Shown: positions 57,136 to 64,000 of the stretch, one piece after another
How positions within the stretch are numbered: position 1 is the first letter of the stretch
How the letters are laid out: every line of letters starts with the position of its first letter
From: Alligator mississippiensis
Lineage: Eukaryota; Chordata; Crocodylia; Alligatoridae
Length of the DNA stretch: 64,000 nt
Reading direction: 5' to 3'
Assembly: GCF_030867095.1 (NCBI RefSeq)
Contig: NC_081824.1
Location: forward strand, 149,139,433-149,203,432
Program-made: the position numbers and the translations under genes
The notes under the pieces: model-generated
What the model was told of the DNA's origin: nothing
Database searches by the model: none
What the model saw: the letters and a program-made list of their open reading frames with translations, nothing else

Positions 57136-59303
57136 GTGACTGCAGGTTTCCTGTTTCTTTCTTCAGCCTAAACTGTCTAGTGCTGCTGTTACAGCAGCTG
57201 CATTTCAGTCAGAGTTGTTGTTGAGTAAGAGTGCCATATGCTGGAATGAAGATTAACTATCTGCCAACATTGCTGGCCTGGCAGATAAGTACTAGAGGCC
57301 TTGTGCCGGCACAGACGGCTACACATTGAGGCATTCTGTGATTCAGCCATATTTATAGTAACAACTTCATGGCATCAGCTGGATTTTTCCATATCATCCC
57401 AGCATGGCTGAAAGATAAGAGCTGAGAGGCTAGGAATGGAGCATTACCTTGAGCAGCACCAGCAAGGCCATAGTCACCCGATTCTGCCCATAGCTCCAAA
57501 TGCAGAATCTCTGGTCTTGATGGTGTTGACAAGTGTAGCAATGAAGAAATGTCCTGTAATTGTGCAATAAATGATGGGATGTTTTATCCTATCCTGACGG
57601 ACTCAAGCATGGCAGTTTCATGACTCCACGCACTGAGAATCATACAGAAATTGTCAACATGCTAATGTTGGCAAGACAAAGTGCAATGAGCCACAGATAT
57701 GCTCATGCAGGAGAAAAGGTAGGTGAATGATGGCCAGGCAATGGATGGGTCAGGAAGCTGCATGGAGGAGTTTGTCCTGGGAGGTCAAGGGAGAGACCCA
57801 TGGACACAGGGCAAAGAAAGTGCTGAGGTTTTGTGTTGGGAAGGCAAAGCAAGTATGGGTGGGTCTGATCTAACCAACTTGTGGGGGTCAGAAGATGACT
57901 AATGAGTGATGGGGGGAGGAGGAAAGGGATACAGAAAGAGACGGAAGTGGTGGGTTCTTTGTTAGGGCAAGCTGACCTGCTGGAACCAGCCAGCAGGAGA
58001 CAGCTAAGCTCCCCCTCACTAGCCCAGTTGGGCGTATTCATCAGATGTTTGTAACTATAATTACTGCATGGTTGGGGTTGTTAAGGAATATTGTAATACT
58101 GCTCTCTAATGAACAGTGAGTGCTTTGTTATAGTAGTTCAAAGCCTCTGTTTAAGGTAACAGTGTAACTGCTGTCAGCCTTTGGATTTTGCCAAGGCCAT
58201 TTAGCTGATTTCCTGTCATAGTCAGTGAAGTTCCAGCAAGAAGTTAACAGGTTCGTTTATAACTGGCATCAATTGTGTCCAAGCTGTCACGGGCGACTGG
58301 TGCTTCCCAAGTCTGGGGGGGCAGCCACAGAAGTCGGCAGTGGCGTTGGGGATGGAGCTGGTGAGCACCTGCAGAAGCTGCTGGCAGCGCTGGCGGCAGG
58401 GATGGGGCTGGTGAGCACCTGCAGAAGCTGCTGCCTTCCCCTACCAGTCACCTATGCAAGCTGTTGCTTTTTGGTCCATCCCTTCTTTAAGAATGGTCAT
58501 CTTAAGGGCTGCCTGTATATGTGTACAATATTGAGCTAAGCTTGCTGTGGAGTACACAGCCTGATTCCTGAGTCTGTAGGTCTGGCAAGGCTAGCCAGGC
58601 ATCATAGTGGAAGACCTTTGTGCAGTTTTGATCAAATGGCTCCTTTGGCTCTCTTTGGCAAAAGAAAAAGGCAGGCTGACTTCAGGAAAGCCAGGGAAAA
58701 GCAACGCCTTGTGGTTTTTGGAGGTGCTTTTCCTCCTGCTGCCAATGGCCTTGTCCAACAGGGCTCAGGGGCCTTAATTCTGTGGCATGTCCTGTTCCTC
58801 CCTGGCCATGCCCCACAGCTTCCAGTAGCCTGGCAAGTCAAGTCTTTGATACCCTTGCATTAAAGGACTATCTGATCCTGCTGTCAATGGTTCTCTTCTA
58901 CTCTCACAGTTTCTTCTTACAGATTGCCCATCACCCTAGTATGCAAGTGTAGCAGAAAGCCCCTTTTCCTCTTGCCTGCAGTTGCTCTCCCCTCCTTGGA
59001 TATGTTTTTCCTCTTCTACCTTTTCTTCCTTCCTCTTTCTTTCACTTTAAGATAAGGAACTGTGTTTTGAAATTTGTATGTGTGCATTTTGTATCTCCCC
59101 TTGTATTTTGGTATTTTTATCTATTTGTGTGCCATGGCATTATTTTTGTAGCTTATATTTTATACTCCTCACCTTTCAACTAAATGTGTTTAGTTTCATA
59201 AGTAAGTTATACATTGTAACAATGTTAACAAGGGCAGGAATCAAACTGCTCTTCTCTGTACCAGGCTGGCCCCTGAAAGAGTGAGTGAATCAGTGACTGA
59301 ATG
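57136..59303. other. Intergenic, nothing firm
   Basis: Contains the 50-bp tandem repeat at 58349. GGCGACTGGTGCTTCCCAAG at about 58289 resembles GGTGACTGGTGCCTTCTAAG at about 2578, suggesting a shared interspersed repeat. Confidence 0.45.
58349..58440. repeat. Two-copy tandem repeat, period 50 bp
   Basis: GATGGAGCTGGTGAGCACCT and GATGGGGCTGGTGAGCACCT occur at 58351 and 58401, each followed by GCAGAAGCTGCTG. Confidence 0.75.
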
Positions 59304-59981
59304 TGTAACAGGGTAGCAGGCAGCAATTAACACCTGGGAGACTGCAGATCAACCAATGGAAGAACTCAATAGAAGACAATGTAACAACCAGGAAATCTCT
59401 AAACCTCACTGATCAAGGGCTAGAAGCCCTGGCCTGAGTTAATCAATGCCGGGGACCAACTTTTGGGCTGAATATCTCCAAATCGACCACTCCCAGAGCC
59501 CTGTTCAAAATTCATCAATGGACTCCCAAACCTGCATGTACATGCGGACGACCTCTGGGGCTGACAGATGCCATCCAGTAGCCACCGAGGGGGGGAAATC
59601 CCACAAGGGTCAACGACCCCTGGATTGGGCAAACCTGAAAGATGGGGAGTCACCAAAGTCTGCCAAGGACAGATAAAAAGCAGTGAAAAGTGACCCTCAG
59701 CAGCGCCCTCTTGATCCCCAACTTGACCAGCACCCGACCTGTCCAGCCAGAAGGACCAGCCAGCAACCTCCTTCTGGAAGATACCACGCTGAAAGAAGCT
59801 TCAACGACAGACTCCAGCGCCTGTGGGATAGATATACCTGACTCTTGTAACTTGCTAGTGTGTGTGTGTGTGTATGTAAGGACCAGCCCCAAGGTTTATG
59901 ATTTAACTCATTACAGTGTCTCAGTCTGCCTAATACACCAGAATTTTAAGGCTCCCGAGTTGGACATTTGTAGCCAACACA
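59304..59981 (+). mobile_element. Candidate solo LTR (about 0.68 kb)
   Basis: This stretch looks like an LTR: TGTAACAGGG at the start, a TATA-like GATAAAAAG at about 59671, a GT-repeat, and a C/T-rich U5-like end finishing CCAACACA. The flanks AATG and GATG differ by one base, so the target duplication is weak. No retroviral genes are adjacent. The ends are provisional. Confidence 0.4.
59854..59878. repeat. (GT)n microsatellite
   Basis: GTGTGTGTGTGTGTGTATGT-type run inside the candidate LTR. Other short simple runs in the window are poly-C near 8446 and 52389, poly-G near 10708, (TC)n near 12787, purine-rich GA near 22810-22865, GT/G near 47610-47632 and (GA)n near 52728. Confidence 0.8.
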
Positions 59982-61799
59982 AGATGTGTCAGTACTGCTC
60001 ACTTCAAACAGAGCACTAGTGAGACATGATATAAACAGTGTTGCAGTAGTATTGTTCTCAGTGATAAAGCCAGGCACTACTGTCTGGGTAATTTTATGGG
60101 TCAATTACTCGTTTTACCAAAATTTAAGTTGTGATTTAAGTTGTGTGACTACCAGCCTTTTTAGATGTAATAAGCTATCAGCTGAGGGCAATCTGTCCAT
60201 CTCCCCTAAGACTATTGTTTTGAGTTGTACAGGGTTCCTGTTAGACTAACAAAAAGTTAGTTTGAATTGATAGTTCAAAAAATATTAAATGGCCACAGTT
60301 CTCAATTACAGATGTTTACTTTTTTTTGTTTAAATGAATTAAAGTGCAAAAACTTCCAGCCTACCTCCAATTCATCAGCCAACATCCACCAGTGTCCATC
60401 CTGGCTTGCATTTGATGTTCTTGTGGATCTTTTGAAATCCCCAAACAAGTCAGGCCTCAGCGATCACTCTGATCTTCTCTTTTGGCGCAGACTTATCTTA
60501 CTTATTCCATCTACTCTGCAGTGGCAGAAAAATGTGGATACTGTCTTGACATTGCTTCTCATTCTCACCTGTCAGTGAACTGACTGAGCTCTAGCCATTG
60601 TGTGCTTAGATTAGTATGTTGGCTCGCAGCCTACCAGGTCCAGGTGCTGTAAACTGATCTAAGTCTGAGTAGGTCCATGAATCGGGAAAGGGGAGCCTGC
60701 CAGGGAAGCAATATATGAAGGAAGCACTGGTAGTGCTCAGCTCCCATCTCTGTTGTACCCTGATGCCTGACTCCTGTGCTCAGGCCTGGTCAACATGGTG
60801 TATGGTATGCTGGTAGTTTTGCTGCCAGAACTGAGGTTCTGCCAGCAAAACTGTGACTACATCTACAATCTAAGTTCCCCTGTGGCAGCAGAGCCTGATT
60901 ACATTTCAGGTGTGTGCTTAGGGCCTCAGCTCCCAGAGCTGTCGTAACACACCAGACTCTAAGATACTCATTTTCACTAGCACTAGAGTTGCTAGTCCCT
61001 AGGGCTATAGAGAACAGTTTGGCAACACCAGACAGCAATGATAGAGGGAAGCCTGACTGGGCCTGTGGACCGCTCCTGCCCTGAAGAACAGTGGCTTACA
61101 GGCAGAGAAGAAATCTCACTAGCAGAACTCCCCTGCTCCTTGAAGACAGAAGGAGCAGGCCTTGGACATCTCACTGGATTCTACAGCACTGCCTCTCCCT
61201 CCTGCTGACCTCCTGCCTAGGTGGTGTAGCTTGGAGGGGAAGAGGCAACTGCCCCAAGTAGTGCCCAAGATAAGCTGTAGATTGTGCTGGCTCCTGGAAG
61301 TAGCGTTCCCTCCTTTCCTACATGCTTTGACTGACAGTGACATCCTGAAGGGCGCTGCTATTTTGAATGCTCATCCAGCCACTGTCTCAGCCTCCCCCAG
61401 GTGAACTGGGCAGGCCACCCTTCTCAGAGGAAGCATTTCAAGCCGCCCGCTGACCTCACAGCTGCACCCCATGCGCACGGCTCCAGCTTTCGAGGCTTTC
61501 TCTCTGCCATCGTGAGGAACCAAGGCATTTACATCAGGGAAATCTGAGATCCTGGCCAACACATCCACGGCCTCAGGCAGCTGCTGGCAGGCTGGCTGGC
61601 TTGGGGCCACTTCGAGGCCAGTGTGCGCAGTCAGACCCTGGCACATAGGAAGGAAACCAGCTGCAAATGATGGGGTCTGCTGCTGGGGGGGAGGGAAGGG
61701 GAGGCGAAGCTAAGCTGCCATCAGAGCTTGGCTTTGGTCTCCCGGGGGCACTGATCCGGCTTTGTGCTCCATCCCTGTGGCTGTTAATAAGTGCTTGGA
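59982..61799. other. Upstream flank of CCSAP, nothing recognised
   Basis: Unique-looking sequence whose GC content rises toward the promoter. Could hold proximal regulatory elements; none is identifiable by eye. Confidence 0.5.
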
Positions 61800-62480
61800 G
61801 CCGCTAATCCCCTCTCTAGGCCCTGGCATCGCGGAGGCGGCACCGCAGCCCTTTAATCCGCAGCAGCGCGGCCCCTTCCTGCCCCCTCCAGGAAGTGCCG
61901 GGCCGGACCGCGTCGCGCCGCCCCGCAGCCCCTAGAACGTCCTGTGCCTAGAGCCTAGCTGGAGCCATTGTGACGCCAGCGAGGGAAGGCGCTGCGGGCG
62001 CGACCATTGGCCCGAGCGCCGAGGGGGCGGGCACGGAACGTGGCTGTTTGTGTTTAAACGTTCCAGCGCGAGGGGCGGGAGTAGGCGCTGCGGGGGCGCG
62101 AGCCGAGCCGAGCTTGGCAAAGCAGCCCTGCGCTGTCCTGCCCCAGGCCGGCCGCAGCATGGTACCCGCGCGGCGGGTCAAGACCGAGTACATGAAGCGC
62201 TACAAGGAGCCCAAGTGGGAATCGTGCGGCGCCTGCTACCTGGAGCTGCTGCGCTACCGCCTCAGCCGTCGCCTCCTGGAGCAGGCGCACCGGCCCTGGC
62301 TCTGGGACGGCTGGGAGCAGGGCAGCGCCGGTTCTGGGTCTGGCTCCGGCTCCGGCTCCCTATCGCCGCCCGGCTCCGCCAGTCCCCCGCAGCAGCAGCA
62401 GCAGGAGGCAGCGGAGAGGAGCAGCCCGGCGGAGCCCCCGCGCGGGGAAGGTACGTGCGTGCGGGGGATGCTTAACCCCC
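61800..62480 (+). promoter_or_regulatory. CCSAP: CpG-island promoter and 5' UTR of CCSAP
   Basis: CpG dinucleotides are dense here and rare in the surrounding tens of kilobases. Directly visible elements upstream of the ATG are an inverted CCAAT box (ATTGG at 62006-62010, NF-Y type), GC boxes (GGGGGCGGG at 62023-62031 and GGGGCGGGA at 62072-62080, Sp1 type) and a CRE-like TGACGCCA at 61971-61978. There is no TATA box close to the start. This fits a TATA-less housekeeping-type promoter. The transcription start is inferred to lie between about 62030 and 62130 and cannot be fixed from sequence alone. Confidence 0.75.
62159..62450 (+). CDS. CCSAP: CCSAP exon 1 (partial coding sequence): centriole, cilia and spindle-associated protein
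   Basis: The ATG at 62159 has a strong Kozak context (A at -3, G at +4) and is the first in-frame ATG of an open stretch reaching past the exon. Ninety-seven codons plus one base are coded before a consensus donor GTACGT at 62451, so the intron is phase 1. Residues 8-52 hold the conserved N-terminal block that I recognise as CCSAP: KTEYMKRYKEPKWE, then the ELLRYRLSRRLLEQAH stretch and a PWLWDGW tryptophan motif. After it come low-complexity segments, a Gly-Ser run (residues 58-67) and five glutamines (78-82). In the known family this small protein sits on centrioles, spindle microtubules and ciliary axonemes, associates with polyglutamylated tubulin and supports cilia function. The C-terminal part lies in later exons outside the window. 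Identification rests on the N-terminal motif only. No other family I know has it, so I am fairly sure. Confidence 0.9.
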
Positions 62481-63140
62481 CCCTCCCCACCGACATGTAG
62501 CAGGAATAGGGGGGCAGCAGAAGCCTGGGAGATCCCCAGGGAGAAATGACTGCGGTTCACTTGCGCTCTTGCTTTGCTCCCTTTCCCCCACATCTGCCGT
62601 GCAGAGGTGAAATCATCACACTGACTCCTTGGATGGCAGGCGGATCAGCCATTAGGCAGGAATGAGCAAAAGCATCACTCTCTCTAGGAGCACACAGCTC
62701 CGGTGCAGAGGTGTCATGGGAGGAGGGCAGTGGTCAGTGATGCTGTGCCCCCCTCCTTGGACACTGCCTTCCCTGTGAGGGATGCCCTGACAGGCACCTG
62801 GGACAGGTCTCTGCCACCCGGACAGTCCCTTCCAGCCCTTGGTATAGGAAGCTTAGCTGTGCTCTGGCCATGATATGGCTGTTCGTTCATCACAGAATGA
62901 ATTGCAGCTTGACATTCTTAATTTAAGAAGGATTGTAAGATCATTTTGCCAGAGAAACAAGGAGTGGGGTAGTTTGCTTCCTGTGCAGCCAAAATGTATC
63001 AATTCCTTTATGTTTGTTCTTATGTAATGTCCCCAATTTAAGCAGGTTATGATAAAGGCTGGATTGATCCTGTCAGACACTGGCACAGGTCACTGTACAG
63101 TGGCTCGAGGCTTCCCTGTTCACCTTGCGTGCTCCTAGGG

Positions 63141-63308
63141 CAGGGGTGGGCAAAATGCGGCCCACCAGGCTATTCTATCCAGCCCACGGGGCCCCTAAAA
63201 ACTTGGAAAATTAATATTAATCTGCCCTGGGCTGCCTGTCATGCAGCCCTCAGTGGCTTGCCGAAACTCAGTAGGTGGCCCTCTGCCCAAAATAATTGCC
63301 CACCCCTG
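63141..63308 (+). mobile_element. 168-bp hAT MITE in CCSAP intron 1, perfect 8-bp TSD
   Basis: Terminal inverted repeats are CAGGGGTGGGCAAA and TTGCCCACCCCTG. TCCTAGGG flanks both ends exactly (63133-63140 and 63309-63316). The left 110 bp match, in reverse, the right end of the element ending at 52709. It is an internally deleted member of the family seen at 15618-16533. The perfect duplication suggests a relatively recent insertion. Confidence 0.92.
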
Positions 63309-63684
63309 TCCTAGGGGGAGTGTGGTCTGGTGCTTTGCTCATTCCTGCCTAATGGCTGATCAGCCTGCTGCCTGTGGTGATGCCAACAACTAGCAAGCTT
63401 TGTCCAGTGTCTGGTAATTGTTTTTGGTCACTGTTGGTCTGGACTGAATTAAGGCACAAATGCCAAAGTGTAAGGAAGGTCAGGGCTCAAGGTCACTAGG
63501 GCCCTTGAGAACCTGCAATTTTTGTGGTGGGAAGGGTATTGCGGGTGTCCTGTATCTTGTGGTCTCATGTTGCAGGACCCACCTGAAATGGGTTAAGGAA
63601 AGTCACATTTTGTGGTCCCCTTTGCTTTATCCTATGGCATCGTAGGCATCTTGTGTTGTGTCATGGTTGACTGTGGTTTCTCTA

Positions 63685-63800
63685 AGAGGTTAAATTATGG
63701 ATTTGTATGGGATAGTTTTTAATAAGGGATGGTCCTGCCTCGGGTAGGGGTCAGGTTAGATGACCTCTCAAGATCTCTTGCATCCCAACCTATATGATTT
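63685..63800 (+). mobile_element. CR1 3' tail in CCSAP intron 1
   Basis: AAGGGATGGTCCTGCC, GGTCAGGTTAGATGACCTCT and TCTTGCATCCCAACCTA follow the CR1 3' end. Confidence 0.75.
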
Positions 63801-64000
63801 GAAGTGAAAGCTTGAACATGCAGTGAAAGATGTGGTGTACATAAGTCTAGTGAAAGCAGTCCTAAGACCATATATGTATTTTGACTGGACTTAACGAGTT
63901 CGGCACAAGGCTAGTGCAAGAAACAAGCTACATTTTGTGAAATGTCTTCAAATAAACAAACTGATGGTAACTATCACCTGACTTACAGCTTCTTGATGTA

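Larger units (their letters stand above)
62451..64000 (+). other. CCSAP: CCSAP intron 1 (5' part, continues beyond the window)
   Basis: The intron begins with the donor GTACGTGCGT after exon 1. No acceptor followed by a recognisable CCSAP exon 2 is visible before the window edge. It contains a 168-bp hAT MITE (63141-63308) and a CR1 tail (about 63685-63800); the rest looks unique. Confidence 0.7.

Noticed and set aside
61970-62158. In-frame extension upstream of the CCSAP ATG
   Set aside because: The open stretch begins at a GTG, contains no ATG before 62159, and lies in the promoter/5' UTR.
1-64000. tRNA, rRNA, CRISPR arrays, prokaryotic operons
   Set aside because: I saw no cloverleaf with A/B boxes outside SINE remnants, no rRNA segments and no regularly spaced repeats; the DNA is vertebrate nuclear.

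Overview
The window is vertebrate nuclear DNA, most likely from a crocodilian (a turtle is the main alternative). CR1 LINEs are the dominant retroelement, including one near-complete copy whose ORF1 carries an SGNH/GDSL esterase. There are many short hAT-like elements with 8-bp target duplications, several MIR-type SINEs and a few LTRs with 5-bp duplications. Genes are very sparse. The species call is inference from repeat content. That the DNA is amniote follows from the CR1, MIR and CCSAP content.

The only host gene I can support is at the right end. Exon 1 of CCSAP (centriole, cilia and spindle-associated protein) lies on the + strand at 62159-62450, inside a CpG-rich promoter region (about 61800-62480). 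Intron 1 runs to the window edge. The roughly 62 kb upstream is intergenic, and I see no convincing host exon in it.

Layout. 1-9.7 kb: MIR remnants, an old CR1 split by a 1.8-kb LTR-like insertion (TSD GGTAG), a cluster of CR1 fragments in alternating orientation, and a second LTR-like block. 9.7-23.9 kb: mostly unique AT-rich DNA with hAT MITEs, MIRs and CR1 tails, plus a 0.9-kb hAT element at 15618-16533. 23.9-28.3 kb: near-complete minus-strand CR1 with an intact ORF1; its ORF2 has lost the reverse transcriptase catalytic box and is frameshifted. 28.3-35.2 kb: unique DNA, a MIR, a perfect-looking palindrome and a hAT element carrying its own small insertion. 35.3-38.5 kb: second CR1 copy of the same type, lacking its 3' part. 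38.5-41.6 kb: decayed hAT transposase on the minus strand, interrupted by a MITE. 41.6-43.9 kb: nested hAT elements and a 1.2-kb foldback element. 45.4-47.3 kb and 55.2-57.1 kb: two GC-rich blocks sharing a short module that recurs in both orientations. 49.2-50.1 kb: solo LTR with TSD GTTAC. 59.3-60.0 kb: candidate LTR.

The window therefore reads mainly as a record of layered transposition upstream of a ciliary/spindle gene. Mobile-element relationships were judged by eye, without a repeat library, so family labels are approximate. Where I give a target-site duplication (TSD), both flanks were read directly.
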